A DNA stretch of 51,541 nucleotides, taken from contig JAFEBV010000012.1 in NCBI GenBank assembly GCA_018242485.1, positions 1 through 51,541 on the forward strand, read 5' to 3'. The position numbers and the translations under genes are program-made. The DNA is from Pseudomonadota bacterium (lineage in GTDB: Bacteria > Pseudomonadota > Gammaproteobacteria > Xanthomonadales > Xanthomonadaceae). Numbering within the stretch: position 1 is the stretch's first letter; each line of letters starts with the position of its first letter. Below are positions 7,664 through 16,844 of the stretch, piece by piece. A model generated the notes under the pieces. That model ran no database searches. It was not told where the DNA came from and worked only from the letters and a program-made list of their open reading frames with translations.

Positions 7664-10447
7664 ATGCAAGACCGTCCCGATTCGCCCGCCGCCGCACCCG
7701 TTCCCGCCTACGACCCGTCCACGGTCGAGGCCGCCGCGCAGGCGTACTGGTCGAAAACCCGCGCCTTCGAGGTCAACGAGGCCGATCCGAAGCCCAAGTT
7801 CTACTGCCTGTCGATGCTGCCGTACCCTTCCGGCGCGCTGCACATGGGGCATGTGCGCAACTACACCATCGGCGACGTGATCAGCCGCTTCCAGCGCATG
7901 CTCGGCAAGAACGTGCTGCAACCGATGGGCTGGGATGCCTTCGGCCTGCCGGCCGAGAACGCCGCGATCAAGAACAAGACCGCGCCGGCGAAGTGGACCT
8001 ACGCCAACATCGCGCACATGCGCGAACAACTGGCGACGATGGGCTACGCGATCGACTGGACGCGCGAGTTCGCCACCTGCAAGCCCAATTACTACGTGCA
8101 CGAGCAGCGCATGTTCGTGCGTCTGTTCAAGAAGGGCCTGGCCTATCGCAAGCAGTCGGTGGTGAACTGGGATCCGGTCGATCACACCGTGCTTGCCAAC
8201 GAGCAGGTGATCGACGGTCGCGGCTGGCGCACCGGCGCGCCGGTGGAAAAGCGCGAGATCCCGCAGTGGTTCCTGAAGATCACCGACTACGCGCAGCAGT
8301 TGCTCGATGGCCTCGACCAGTTGCCCGGCTGGCCGGATTCGGTCAAGACCATGCAGCGCAACTGGATCGGCCGCAGTGAAGGTCTGGAAATCGCCTTCGA
8401 TGTGGATGGGCAGCGCGAGCCGTTGACGGTGTTCACCACCCGCCCGGACACCCTGATGGGCGTGAGTTTCCTGTCGATCGCCGCCGAACATCCGCTGGCG
8501 CAACGCGCCGCCGCGCGCGATGCGAAGATCGCGGCCTTCATCGACGCATGCCGGCATGGCGGCACCGCCACCGCCGACATCGAGACGCAGGAAAAGAAGG
8601 GCATCGACACCGGCTTCCACGCCATCCACCCGATCAGCGGCGAGCGCGTGCCGGTGTGGATCGCCAACTTCGTGCTGATGGGTTACGGTACCGGTGCGGT
8701 GATGGGCGTGCCCGGGCACGATCAGCGCGACTGGGAGTTCGCGACCAAGTACGACCTGCTGATCAAGATGGTGATCGTCAGCGATCCGGTGCGCGATGCC
8801 ATCCTCGAAGTCGGCCGCGATGCCGCCGGCAATGCCGATGCGATGACCGCTGCGCTCGGCGAGGGCAGGGCGCTGGACGTGATCGAAGCGGAGGGCGCGA
8901 TGGCGATCGTCGCCGATTTCGAGCAATCCATCATCGTCAACGGTGCGTATACCGAATACGGCACCTGCGTGAACTCGGGCGAACTCGACGGCATGGGTTA
9001 CGAGGAAGCCTTCGCGGCGCTGGCCGAACGCCTCGAACGCGAAGGCCGCGGCCGCCGCCGCGTCAACTTCCGCTTGCGCGACTGGGGCGTGAGCCGGCAG
9101 CGCTACTGGGGCTGCCCGATCCCGATTATTTATTGCGACAAGTGCGGCGCGGTGCCGGTGCCCGAGGAGCAACTGCCGGTGCTGCTGCCCGAGGACGTGG
9201 CCTTCATGGGTACGGGCTCGCCGATCAAGGCCGATCCGCAGTGGCGCAAGACGACGTGCCCACAATGTGGCGGCGCTGCCGAGCGCGAGACCGACACCTT
9301 CGATACCTTCATGGAGTCGAGCTGGTATTACGCGCGTTATACCAGCCCCGGTGCAGCCGACATGGTCGATGTGCGCGCGCGCCACTGGCTGCCGGTGGAT
9401 CATTACATTGGCGGGATCGAGCACGCGATCCTGCATCTGCTGTATTTCCGTTTTTTCCACAAGCTGCTGCGCGACGCAGGGCTGGTCGATTCGGACGAAC
9501 CGGCGACCCGCCTGCTCTGTCAGGGCATGGTGATCGCCGAGACCTTCTATCGCGAAGACGCGCATGGCGCGAAAGACTGGATCAATCCCGCCGACGTGGA
9601 GATGCAGCGCGATGCGCGCGGCCACGTCGTCGGCGCCACCCTCAAGGCCGACGGCAAGCCGGTACAGATCGGCCCCATCGAGAAGATGTCCAAGTCGAAG
9701 AACAACGGCGTGGATCCGCAGGCGATGGTCGGCAAATACGGTGCCGACACGGTGCGTCTGTTCTCGATGTTCGCCGCCCCGCCCGAGCAGTCGCTGGAAT
9801 GGAGCGAGGCGGGAGTGGAAGGCTGCGCGCGCTTCCTGCGTCGGCTGTGGGGATGGGGCGAGAAACTCGCTGCGCAAACCGCCGCACGCGGAAGGCCCGG
9901 CGTGGTCGATGCCGGTCATCTGGATGCAGGCTTGCGCGCGGCGCGTCGCGAGATCCACCAGCACGTCGCGCAGGCCGATTACGACATGCGCCGGTTGCAA
10001 TTCAACACCGTGGTTTCGGCGGCGATGAAGATCCTGCGCGTGCTCGAAGGCCTGCCGCTGGAACCGGCAGCCGGCGATGCGCTGGCGAATGATCGGCTGG
10101 CGGTGCAGTACGAGGGTTACTCCAAGCTGCTGCGCCTGCTCAATCCGATGACCCCGCATTTCGCGCATGCGATGTGGCAGAAGCTGGGCAACCCCGAGCA
10201 ACTGATCGAAGAACTGCGCTGGCCGGCGGTGGATGCCGCCGCCTTGCAACGCGATGCGGTGAAGCTGGCGGTGCAGGTCAACGGCAAGCTGCGCGGCACC
10301 ATCGAGGTGGCGGTGGACGCCCCGCGCGAGGCGATCGAGCAGGCCGCGCTGGCCGAGCCGAACGTGGCGCGTTTCCTCGACGGCCAGCAGGTATGCAAGC
10401 TGATCGTGGTGCCGGGCAAGATCGTCAACATCGTCGCGGCGGCGTGA
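7664..10447 (+). CDS. leuS: Leucyl-tRNA synthetase
   Basis: LeuRS attaches leucine to tRNA-Leu and edits mischarged products. The 927-residue protein has the class I catalytic motifs HMGH at 60-63 (in [15 protein letters not shown]) and KMSKS at 674-678. The CP1 editing domain shows TTRPDT at 258-263 and the conserved Asp in [10 protein letters not shown]. Four cysteines (CDKC and CPQC) form the zinc-binding insert, and a C-terminal anticodon-binding part ends the protein. It is longer than the E. coli enzyme (860 residues): about 43 extra residues lie between [10 protein letters not shown] and CVNSGELDG within the editing domain. It heads a unit with lptE, holA, nadD and rsfS, the arrangement usual in gammaproteobacteria. 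Confidence 0.98.
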   Translation: MQDRPDSPAAAPVPAYDPSTVEAAAQAYWSKTRAFEVNEADPKPKFYCLSMLPYPSGALHMGHVRNYTIGDVISRFQRMLGKNVLQPMGWDAFGLPAENAAIKNKTAPAKWTYANIAHMREQLATMGYAIDWTREFATCKPNYYVHEQRMFVRLFKKGLAYRKQSVVNWDPVDHTVLANEQVIDGRGWRTGAPVEKREIPQWFLKITDYAQQLLDGLDQLPGWPDSVKTMQRNWIGRSEGLEIAFDVDGQREPLTVFTTRPDTLMGVSFLSIAAEHPLAQRAAARDAKIAAFIDACRHGGTATADIETQEKKGIDTGFHAIHPISGERVPVWIANFVLMGYGTGAVMGVPGHDQRDWEFATKYDLLIKMVIVSDPVRDAILEVGRDAAGNADAMTAALGEGRALDVIEAEGAMAIVADFEQSIIVNGAYTEYGTCVNSGELDGMGYEEAFAALAERLEREGRGRRRVNFRLRDWGVSRQRYWGCPIPIIYCDKCGAVPVPEEQLPVLLPEDVAFMGTGSPIKADPQWRKTTCPQCGGAAERETDTFDTFMESSWYYARYTSPGAADMVDVRARHWLPVDHYIGGIEHAILHLLYFRFFHKLLRDAGLVDSDEPATRLLCQGMVIAETFYREDAHGAKDWINPADVEMQRDARGHVVGATLKADGKPVQIGPIEKMSKSKNNGVDPQAMVGKYGADTVRLFSMFAAPPEQSLEWSEAGVEGCARFLRRLWGWGEKLAAQTAARGRPGVVDAGHLDAGLRAARREIHQHVAQADYDMRRLQFNTVVSAAMKILRVLEGLPLEPAAGDALANDRLAVQYEGYSKLLRLLNPMTPHFAHAMWQKLGNPEQLIEELRWPAVDAAALQRDAVKLAVQVNGKLRGTIEVAVDAPREAIEQAALAEPNVARFLDGQQVCKLIVVPGKIVNIVAAA

Positions 10448-10539
10448 TCGCCCATCGCTGTTGTCACGCGCCCGCGTATCATGAACGCCCACTCGTCGCG
10501 CCGACCGCGTGCGCAGCATCCAACGCCCGGAACCTGACC

Positions 10540-11052
10540 ATGCCGATGCGCCGAATTTGCCTTGTGCTTGCCTGCATCGCCGCCCTTGTGCTGGCCGGCT
10601 GCGGCTTCCATCCGCGCGGTGCGCTGGTCGTCCCCGATTCGGTGGGTCCGGTGAAGGTGATAGGCAGCGATCCCTACAGCCCTTTGACGTTGACCTTGTC
10701 GCACGCGCTGACCCGCGCGCATGCGCAACCGGCCACCGATCCGAAGGCGCCATCGGCGACCTTGCGTATCGTCTCCGAGACTTGGGATCAGCAGCCGCTG
10801 ACGATCAATGCGCATGCGCAGGCCACTGAGTACTACGTCACCTACGTGGTGAAGTTCGCCTTCACCGCCGCCGACGGCAAGGACATCGAACCCTTGCAGG
10901 AAGTGCGCCTGCAGCGCGACTACGCCTACGACATCGCCAACGCGCTGGGCGCGGCGCAGGAGCAGCAGACCATCCGCGAGGAAATGCAGCACGACATGGC
11001 CGCCGCGATCATGCGCCGGATCGGCATCGCGCTGCGCCACGTGCAGCCATGA
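10540..11052 (+). CDS. lptE: LPS-assembly lipoprotein LptE
   Basis: LptE is the outer-membrane lipoprotein that plugs and helps fold LptD, the translocon inserting lipopolysaccharide into the outer leaflet. The 170-residue protein begins with a lipoprotein signal peptide and the lipobox LAGC (Cys21), directly followed by GFHPRG, the typical LptE start. The rest shows the alternating strand pattern of the family, including LRIVSETWDQQPLT and EVRLQRDYAYD, and an amphipathic C-terminal helix. I chose ATG 10540 because the signal peptide starts there. It lies between leuS and holA, the standard position, and the holA start is only 15 bases downstream. Confidence 0.93.
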   Translation: MPMRRICLVLACIAALVLAGCGFHPRGALVVPDSVGPVKVIGSDPYSPLTLTLSHALTRAHAQPATDPKAPSATLRIVSETWDQQPLTINAHAQATEYYVTYVVKFAFTAADGKDIEPLQEVRLQRDYAYDIANALGAAQEQQTIREEMQHDMAAAIMRRIGIALRHVQP

Positions 11053-11067
11053 GACAGGCATGGGTCG

Positions 11068-12102
11068 ATGCAGTTTCAGGATGAGTCCAGCTTCGGCAAC
11101 GCGCTGACGCGCTCGCCGCTGCCGGCGGCGATCCTGATTGCCGGAACGGAAGAATTGCGGGTGATCGAAGCCGCTGATGCGGTGCGCGCGAAGGCGCGCG
11201 CGGAGGGCTGCGAGCGCAGTGTGTACGACGTCGATGGCCGTTTCGACTGGGACGAACTGGTCGGCGATTTTTCCGCGTTGAGCCTGTTCGCCAGCGCGCG
11301 CCTGCTCGACGTGCGCACGCCCGACGGCAAGCTCGGCAAGGAAGGCGGCGACGTGATCGCGGCCTACTGCAAGGATCCGCCGCCTGGTATTACCTTGCTG
11401 CTGACGTGCCTGGACTGGAGCAAGCGGCATGCAGAGCTGGCGTGGGCCAAGGCTATCGCCAAGGCAGGGCATGTGCTGGCGATGTGGCCGCTGCCACGCC
11501 ACAAGTTGCCCGAATGGCTGCTGTCGCGGCTGCGCGCGCGCGGCATAGACGCCAGCCACGAGGCTGCCGAACTGCTGTCCGAGCGGGTCGAAGGCAATCT
11601 TCTGGCAGCCGCGCAGGAAGTGGAAAAATTGTCGTTGCTGGTGGATCGCAAAACTCGAATCGATGCGAAGCAGATGCAACGGCTGGTTGCCGATTCGGCG
11701 CGTTTCGACGTGTTCAAGCTCGCCGACGCCTGCCTCGAAGGCGATGCCGCGCGCATGCTGCGCATCGTGCATGCCTTGCGTGCCGAGGGCGATGCGGTGC
11801 CGGCCTTGCTCGGTCCGCTGGTGCAGCAAATTCTGCAACTGGCGGGATTGGCAGCCGAGGCTGCACGCGGTGGCGACTTGCGCGCGGCGATGACGGCGCA
11901 GCGGATCTGGGATACGAAGCAGACGGCATTTCGGCGCGCGATCGAACGCCACGATGCAGCGCGCTGGGAGGCCTTCGCCATCGAGATCGGGCGCATCGAC
12001 CGCATGGCCAAGGGACGCGAGGTGGGCGATGCGTGGATCGCACTGGAACGCCTGCTGGTCGCCATCGCCACGTCGCGTGGCCGGCGCTTGCTGGTGGCCT
12101 GA
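11068..12102 (+). CDS. holA: DNA polymerase III delta subunit (HolA)
   Basis: HolA is the clamp-opening delta subunit of the DNA polymerase III clamp loader. The 344-residue length matches the family. Visible landmarks are the N-terminal AILIAGTEELRVIEAADAVR segment, the clamp-contact region FSALSLFASARLLDVRTPDGKLGKEGG (the LF pair inserts into the beta clamp), and the helical C-terminal collar region. The ATG at 11068 is fixed by the family N-terminus; an ATG 8 bases upstream is out of frame. It is preceded by lptE and followed after 20 bases by nadD, so it is very likely co-transcribed. Confidence 0.95.
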   Translation: MQFQDESSFGNALTRSPLPAAILIAGTEELRVIEAADAVRAKARAEGCERSVYDVDGRFDWDELVGDFSALSLFASARLLDVRTPDGKLGKEGGDVIAAYCKDPPPGITLLLTCLDWSKRHAELAWAKAIAKAGHVLAMWPLPRHKLPEWLLSRLRARGIDASHEAAELLSERVEGNLLAAAQEVEKLSLLVDRKTRIDAKQMQRLVADSARFDVFKLADACLEGDAARMLRIVHALRAEGDAVPALLGPLVQQILQLAGLAAEAARGGDLRAAMTAQRIWDTKQTAFRRAIERHDAARWEAFAIEIGRIDRMAKGREVGDAWIALERLLVAIATSRGRRLLVA

Positions 12103-12122
12103 GCCACGATGCGAGCGGCTCG

Positions 12123-12782
12123 GTGATTCGCATCCTCTACGGCGGCACTTTCGATCCGGTGCATAACGGGCATCTGGCGGTCGCCGACGCCGCCGTGGCG
12201 CGCTTCGATTCCGACGTGTCCCTGTTACCGTCGGCCGATCCGCCGCACCGTGCGCCGCCCGGTGCGAGCGCGCAACAGCGTGCGACGATGCTCGATCTGG
12301 CCGTCGCCGGGCATCCACGCCTGCAGGTGGATCGCCGCGAATTGCGGCGCACCGGGCCGTCCTACACGGTGGACACGCTGATACAAGTCCGCGCGGAAAT
12401 CGAGCCCGACGCATCTCTGGCCTGGCTGCTCGGTGCGGACGCCTTCCGCGACCTGCATCGCTGGCATCGCTGGCGCGAATTGCCCGATCTCGCACACTGG
12501 ATCGTGGCCGTGCGTCCGGGGTGCGCGATGGACGATCTGGATCCGCAGTTGCGCGATGCACTGACGGGTCGCTGGACAATCGATCCATCTACCTTGACGG
12601 CATCGCCATCCGGGCGGGTATTCCGGCTCGACCTGCCGCCTCGCCCGGAAGCCGCCAGCGACCTGCGCGAGCGCATCGCCACCGGCCGGCCGTGGGAGGA
12701 TCAGGTCCCGCCGGCGGTGGCCGCCTGCATCCGCGCGCAGCGTTTGTACGCACAGCCCCGGCGATCGACGCCGCCGGCTTGA
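12123..12782 (+). CDS. nadD: Nicotinate-nucleotide adenylyltransferase
   Basis: NadD converts nicotinate mononucleotide and ATP to deamido-NAD, the penultimate step of NAD synthesis. The 219-residue protein carries the nucleotidyltransferase signature GGTFDPVHNGH at 7-17, the substrate-binding SYTVDTL segment and the LGADAFRDLHRWHRW region. The C-terminal ISSTxxR motif is degenerate, reading AASDLRERI. I chose the GTG at 12123, which gives VIRILYGG; a nearby ATG at 12109 is out of frame. It sits 20 bases after holA and before rsfS, the conserved order. Confidence 0.95.
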   Translation: MIRILYGGTFDPVHNGHLAVADAAVARFDSDVSLLPSADPPHRAPPGASAQQRATMLDLAVAGHPRLQVDRRELRRTGPSYTVDTLIQVRAEIEPDASLAWLLGADAFRDLHRWHRWRELPDLAHWIVAVRPGCAMDDLDPQLRDALTGRWTIDPSTLTASPSGRVFRLDLPPRPEAASDLRERIATGRPWEDQVPPAVAACIRAQRLYAQPRRSTPPA

Positions 12783-12860
12783 TTCATGGCAACGCTGATT
12801 CATCCGGCGTTGTCCTATACTTTCCCCGCGGCACTCCGCCGCCACCGAGGATCCGCCCAC

Positions 12861-13253
12861 TTGACCACCCAGGCCGTCGTCATCAAGACCCGCATGCCGG
12901 AACCGCCGCCCTCGGCCGAAGCCCTGCTCGCACAGGTGCGCGCCGCGCTCGAGGAGATCAAGGCCAAGGACGCGGTGGAAATCGACATCCGCGGCAAGAC
13001 CAGCATCGCCGATTTCATGGTGGTCGTATCGGGCACCTCCACCCGCCACGTCAAGTCGATCGCCGACGAGGTGGTGCGCTTCGCCAAAAAGGTCGGGGTG
13101 ATGCCGCTGGGCGTGGAAGGCGAACGCGAAGCCGAATGGGTGCTGGTGGATCTGGCCGACGTGATCGTCCACGTCATGCTGCCGCGGGTGCGCGAGTTCT
13201 ACGCCATCGAGCGGCTGTGGACGGTGGGCGACCAGCCGCCGGAAAGCGAGTGA
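12861..13253 (+). CDS. rsfS: Ribosome silencing factor RsfS (YbeB)
   Basis: RsfS binds ribosomal protein L14 and blocks joining of the 30S and 50S subunits, lowering translation in poor nutrient conditions. The 130-residue protein shows the family core IDIRGKTSIADFMVVVSGTSTRHVKSIADEV and the C-terminal GEREAEWVLVDLADVIVHVMLP followed by FYAIERLW. I chose a TTG start at 12861: a GAGGA lies 9 bases upstream, and the resulting start (TTQAVVIKTRMPEPP) resembles xanthomonad RsfS proteins. An ATG at 12786 would add 25 unrelated residues, and ATG 12894 would shorten the protein. It follows nadD and precedes a YbjQ gene and rlmH. Confidence 0.93.
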   Translation: MTTQAVVIKTRMPEPPPSAEALLAQVRAALEEIKAKDAVEIDIRGKTSIADFMVVVSGTSTRHVKSIADEVVRFAKKVGVMPLGVEGEREAEWVLVDLADVIVHVMLPRVREFYAIERLWTVGDQPPESE

Positions 13254-13266
13254 GGGGAGAAGTCGC

Positions 13267-13647
13267 ATGAACGACCCTTACAATTCCGGCTCCATCCAGC
13301 CACCTGCCGGCGACATGCTCGGCGATGCGATGGTGACGACGGCGCTGGAGCTTCCCGGCTATCGCATCGTGCGCAACATCGGCCTCGTCCGCGGCATCAT
13401 CGTGCGCTCGCGCTCGGTGGTCGGCAATTTCCTCGGCGGCCTGCAATCGCTGTTCGGCGGCAACATCACGATCTATACGGATCTGTGCGAGCAGGCCCGC
13501 GAGGAAACCTACCGCGACATGGTCAAGCATGCCCGGCGCATGGGTGCCAATGCCATCGTCGCGGTTCGCTACGACGCTACCGACATCATGACCGGCCTCA
13601 CCGAAGTGTTGTGCTACGGCACGGCGGTGCGGGTCGAGCCGCTCTGA
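13267..13647 (+). CDS. YbjQ/UPF0145 family protein
   Basis: The 126-residue protein belongs to the YbjQ (UPF0145) family of small beta-rich proteins that form oligomeric rings; the role is unknown. Diagnostic segments are VTTALELPGYRIVRNIGLVRG, the SRSVVGNFLGGLQSLFGG loop, the AREETYRDMVKHA helix and GANAIVAVRYDAT. It is somewhat longer than E. coli YbjQ (about 107 residues) because of an N-terminal extension rich in Pro and Gly. A GGAGA Shine-Dalgarno lies 8 bases before the ATG. It stands between rsfS and rlmH, genes that are directly adjacent in many relatives. Confidence 0.88.
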   Translation: MNDPYNSGSIQPPAGDMLGDAMVTTALELPGYRIVRNIGLVRGIIVRSRSVVGNFLGGLQSLFGGNITIYTDLCEQAREETYRDMVKHARRMGANAIVAVRYDATDIMTGLTEVLCYGTAVRVEPL

Positions 13648-13674
13648 CGGCACGGATGCAAGGCCGTTGCGGGC

Positions 13675-14145
13675 ATGCGCGCACGCCTGATCGCAGTCGG
13701 TGAACATGCCCCGGACTGGGTGGCGACGGGCTACGCCGACTACGCGAAACGGCTGTCGCACTGGCTGCCGCTGGAACTGATCGAGATCGCCCCCGGGATG
13801 CGTGGCAAGCATCGTGATGTCGAACGCGCGATGGCCGACGAGGGCGCGCGCGTGCTCGCGGCGTTGCCGAAAAACGCCTACGTCGTGCTGCTCGACGATC
13901 GAGGGCGCATGCACGCATCGCCGCAACTCGCGCAACGGCTGGAGCACTGGCGCGGGCAGGGGCGCGATTTGGCATTCCTGATCGGCGGGCCGGAAGGCCA
14001 CGCGGAGGCAGTGCGCGCGGCCGCGCATGAAAGCTGGTCGCTGGGACTGGCCACCCTGCCGCACATGCTGGTGCGGCTGATCGTCGCCGAACAGCTCTAT
14101 CGCGCGGCGAGCATGCTGGCCCATCATCCCTACCATCGCGCATGA
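13675..14145 (+). CDS. rlmH: 23S rRNA pseudouridine-1915 N3-methyltransferase RlmH
   Basis: RlmH is a SPOUT-class methyltransferase that methylates pseudouridine 1915 of 23S rRNA in assembled 70S ribosomes. The 156-residue length matches the family. The SAM-binding trefoil-knot motifs are FLIGGPEGH and LPHMLVRLIVAEQLYRA, and the C-terminus HPYHRA is the typical substrate-contact tail. It ends the plus-strand run that begins at leuS; the next genes are on the opposite strand. In related genomes maf follows almost directly, whereas here about 3.3 kb intervene. Confidence 0.96.
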   Translation: MRARLIAVGEHAPDWVATGYADYAKRLSHWLPLELIEIAPGMRGKHRDVERAMADEGARVLAALPKNAYVVLLDDRGRMHASPQLAQRLEHWRGQGRDLAFLIGGPEGHAEAVRAAAHESWSLGLATLPHMLVRLIVAEQLYRAASMLAHHPYHRA

Positions 14146-14414
14146 ACCCGCCCCTGCGATGCGGGCGAGGGACTGTGCCGTTCGAAATGTAATGCAGGCC
14201 GCGATATCCTGCGCGTTGAACCATGTAAGCATTGGCTTCCGTCACCCTGACCGCCCCGATCGGGCACACGCACTGGGCGCTGGCCTACGCCTGCGAGGCA
14301 CAGCGTGCAAGGCGTTCAAAATATCCGTGGCGACGGTCGGTTCGGGGGCGGTGCAATATTCCTTCGCCCCCCCTGCCGACCCTCTGGAAGCGTTGCATGG
14401 AGTTGCCTTCGGCA

Positions 14415-14837
14415 TCACTCCTTGAAGGGCTGGATGCCGTTGGCCTTGAACCAGGTGTCCGCCTCGGATGCCACCGTGCCGCAGGCGTTGTAGTTGATCG
14501 TCATTTCCTCTTCGGCGGCGATATCGCGGTCGGCAATGAAGCGCATGAAATTGCCGTCGGTCAACCCCTCGTAGCGCAGGTTGGCCGGGTTGGCGTGGTT
14601 GTACATGCTGCCGTAGCCCATCGCCATCGCGATCGCCTTTGGACCCTTGGTCAGGTGGCCCCAGTTGAAGACGTAATGGCGCAGGCGGATCGGCAACGGC
14701 AGCCATGGCGCGGTCAACACGATGGCCGGGGCGATTTCGACGGTTTCGCCGGCAGCGATGTCGCGGGTGGCGAACACGCCGCGGCCCTTGGCGGTGCCGG
14801 TGTCCCTGACGTAGCCGAGCGGTGGGGAAGACTGCAT
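14415..14837 (-). CDS. SET-domain protein
   Basis: The 140-residue protein is a minimal SET domain, the fold of lysine methyltransferases. Visible motifs are GRGVFATRDIAAGE near the N-terminus, the knot motif MYNHANPANLRY (N-H-x3-P-N type), and EEMTINYN, which supplies the catalytic Tyr. Pre- and post-SET zinc clusters are absent, as is usual for short bacterial SET proteins. The target is unknown; a bacterial or secreted substrate cannot be told from sequence, and no signal peptide is present. It is the last gene of a minus-strand block with a SIMPL gene, cysA and an Rrf2 gene. Confidence 0.85.
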   Translation of the reverse strand: MQSSPPLGYVRDTGTAKGRGVFATRDIAAGETVEIAPAIVLTAPWLPLPIRLRHYVFNWGHLTKGPKAIAMAMGYGSMYNHANPANLRYEGLTDGNFMRFIADRDIAAEEEMTINYNACGTVASEADTWFKANGIQPFKE

Positions 14838-14966
14838 GGACGTGCCTGATCCGTAGTGGGAGTGCTCCCGCGCGGTCGGCGCGGGCAGGGCATGCTGGCT
14901 GTGCCGCGGCAGATCGTCAAGCCGGCGACCAATCGCGGGATGTGCGCCGGCTTGCTGGCGAATGGG

Positions 14967-15683
14967 TCAACGCCCCAATTCGAACCTCACGTCGAGATCG
15001 ACCGCAAGCGTATTCTCGCCTGTCTCCACGGGCGTGGCGATCCCCACGTTCGTTGCTGCGAAGGTCATCCGCGCCATCGGCCGCGGTGGTGTGGATTCAC
15101 TGGATTCGGTGATGCTCACGATCCGCCGCACCTTCAACCCCGCTGCTTGCGCGTACACGTCGGCACGCGTCCTTGCCTGTTCCACGGCAGCGCGGCGCGC
15201 CTCGTCGAGCGCTGCCTCGGGTTTGTCCACGCTGAAGTTGGGGCCGAGGATCTGATTGGCGCCCACACGCACGAGGGTATCGAGCACATTGCCGATCTTC
15301 GCCGTCTCGCGCAGGCGCACGCTGACCGTGTTGGCGACTTCGTAGCCGGTGATCTTCGGAGGCTGCTTGTCGCCGTAGGTGTATTGCGGCTGCAGGCCGA
15401 TGCTGGACGTCTGAATATCACGTTCGGCCACGCCGGCCTGCTTGAGCGCGGCAACCACGGCCGACATGCGCGCAGCGTTGGCGCGCAGTGCCGCGTTGGC
15501 ATCGGCATTGCGGGTGACCACGCCGGCCGAAATCGTCGCCACATCGGGCACGCGATGCGATTCGCCATGCGCGTTGACCTGCAGCAAGGTGGCGTCGCCC
15601 GGCAAGGCGATGGGCGGCGCGTTCTGCGCGAAGGCATTGGGTGTGAGCAGCAGGGCGCACAGGGCGAGGTGGCGGATCGACAT
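14967..15683 (-). CDS. Exported SIMPL (DUF541) domain protein
   Basis: SIMPL/DUF541 proteins are exported oligomeric proteins linked to stress tolerance or membrane signalling; the molecular role is uncertain. The 238-residue protein begins with a signal peptide (IRHLALCALLLTPNAFAQ). The domain then follows: VNAHGESHRVPDVATISAGV, the long helix with AALKQAGVAERDIQTSSIGLQPQY, and a C-terminal strand ending in VDLDVRFEL. I chose the ATG at 15683 because GGAG lies 8 bases upstream; the ATG at 15689 is too close to it. The gene is 103 bases downstream of cysA and 129 bases upstream of the SET gene. Confidence 0.88.
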   Translation of the reverse strand: MSIRHLALCALLLTPNAFAQNAPPIALPGDATLLQVNAHGESHRVPDVATISAGVVTRNADANAALRANAARMSAVVAALKQAGVAERDIQTSSIGLQPQYTYGDKQPPKITGYEVANTVSVRLRETAKIGNVLDTLVRVGANQILGPNFSVDKPEAALDEARRAAVEQARTRADVYAQAAGLKVRRIVSITESSESTPPRPMARMTFAATNVGIATPVETGENTLAVDLDVRFELGR

Positions 15684-15786
15684 GGTCATGGCTCCGTTGT
15701 GTGGGTGACGGTCACGATAACCGATCCACCCGAACCGGCGATGAGCGTGCCGCAGAAGACGACAACCCCGTTTTCCGATTCGCGCG

Positions 15787-16833
15787 TTAGGTGCGATCCG
15801 CGAACACCCGATAGCGTGTGGGCAGCACGCACACGGTTTCGCCGATGGCGGGCACGGTCGTCGCGTCCCGCGTGCCGATGTCCACTTCCAGCCGATCGAT
15901 CTGTTGCGGCAATGCCAGGGTGAGCACAAGCCGCCCGGCACGGTGCTGCGCGAATACCACCTGCGCGGACATGCCTGCCGCGCTCGTCATCACCGTGTCG
16001 TGCGGACGCGCATACAGGCATGCCGGGCCATCGGCCACGCCGGCACAGGGCAGGGTGATCGCGCTGCCATCGGGATGGAAACAGCTTTTGCGCACCTGCC
16101 CGGACAGCCGATTGGAGCGACCCAGAAAATCGAACACGAAGGCATTGGCAGGGTTGGAATACACCTCGTCGGGGCTGCCATCCTGCTCGATGCGTCCGGC
16201 GCGCAGCACCACCACGCGGTCGGCCAGTTCCAGCGCTTCTTCCTGATCGTGGGTGACCAGCACCGTGGTGTAACCGGTCTGGTCGTGCATCTGCCGCAGC
16301 CAACCGCGCAATTCGCGGCGCACCTTGGCGTCGAGCGCGCCGAAGGGTTCGTCGAACAGCAATACGGACGGCTCGATGGCCAGTGCGCGGGCGAGGGCGA
16401 CGCGCTGCATCTGCCCGCCGGATATCTGGCTGGGCAGGCGGTCGCGCAAGTCGGCGATCTGCACGCGCTGCAGTAGATCGTCCACGCGACGGCGCAGTTC
16501 CTCGCCCGCCGGCCGTTCGCGGCGCGGGCGCGTGCGCAGGCCGAAGGCGACGTTCTCGAACACGCTCAAGTGCGGGAACAGCGCGTAATGCTGGCTGACC
16601 AGTCCGACGCGGCGCTCGCGCAGGCTCAGCGTGGCGGCATCGCGGTCGCCGAACCGCACGCTGCCAGCTTCGGGTTTTTCCAGTCCGGCCAGCACGCGCA
16701 GCAGGGTGGTTTTCCCTGCACCCGAAGGTCCGAGCACGGCCAGCAATTGGCCCGAGGCGATGGCGAGATCGATGCCGCCCAGCGCCGGAAACTCACCGAA
16801 GCATTTGTGCACTCCCGCCAGGGCGATGCGCAT
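15787..16833 (-). CDS. cysA: Sulfate/thiosulfate ABC importer ATPase CysA
   Basis: CysA is the cytoplasmic ATPase powering sulfate and thiosulfate import with CysT, CysW and a periplasmic binding protein. The 348-residue protein has Walker A GPSGAGKTT, the Q-loop region VSQHYALFPHLSVFENVAFGL, signature ISGGQMQRVALARAL, Walker B VLLFDEPFG, and the switch histidine in LVTHDQEEALELADR. A C-terminal regulatory beta domain follows (LYARPHDTVM, then LVLTLALPQ). PRRERP after the Q-loop and RGWLRQMHD after Walker B are typical of CysA rather than of PotA or MalK. The start is 11 bases after the Rrf2 stop, implying co-expression. No permease or binding-protein gene is in the window, so it must pair with genes elsewhere. 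Confidence 0.85.
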   Translation of the reverse strand: MRIALAGVHKCFGEFPALGGIDLAIASGQLLAVLGPSGAGKTTLLRVLAGLEKPEAGSVRFGDRDAATLSLRERRVGLVSQHYALFPHLSVFENVAFGLRTRPRRERPAGEELRRRVDDLLQRVQIADLRDRLPSQISGGQMQRVALARALAIEPSVLLFDEPFGALDAKVRRELRGWLRQMHDQTGYTTVLVTHDQEEALELADRVVVLRAGRIEQDGSPDEVYSNPANAFVFDFLGRSNRLSGQVRKSCFHPDGSAITLPCAGVADGPACLYARPHDTVMTSAAGMSAQVVFAQHRAGRLVLTLALPQQIDRLEVDIGTRDATTVPAIGETVCVLPTRYRVFADRT

Positions 16834-16844
16834 GCCGGCGATGC

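Noticed and set aside
7091..10753. Very long open frame (about 1220 codons) antisense to leuS
   Set aside because: It has biased composition from the high-GC complement, no recognisable domain, and covers a well-supported gene; a typical shadow of codon bias.
12786..12860. ATG start for rsfS at 12786
   Set aside because: The added 25 residues do not match the family; TTG 12861 has a GAGGA and gives the expected N-terminus.
14146..14414. Short minus-strand frame with a cysteine-containing segment near 14220-14270, considered as a ferredoxin remnant
   Set aside because: Only one cysteine pattern is present and the rest is not alignable by eye to any ferredoxin; treated as non-coding.
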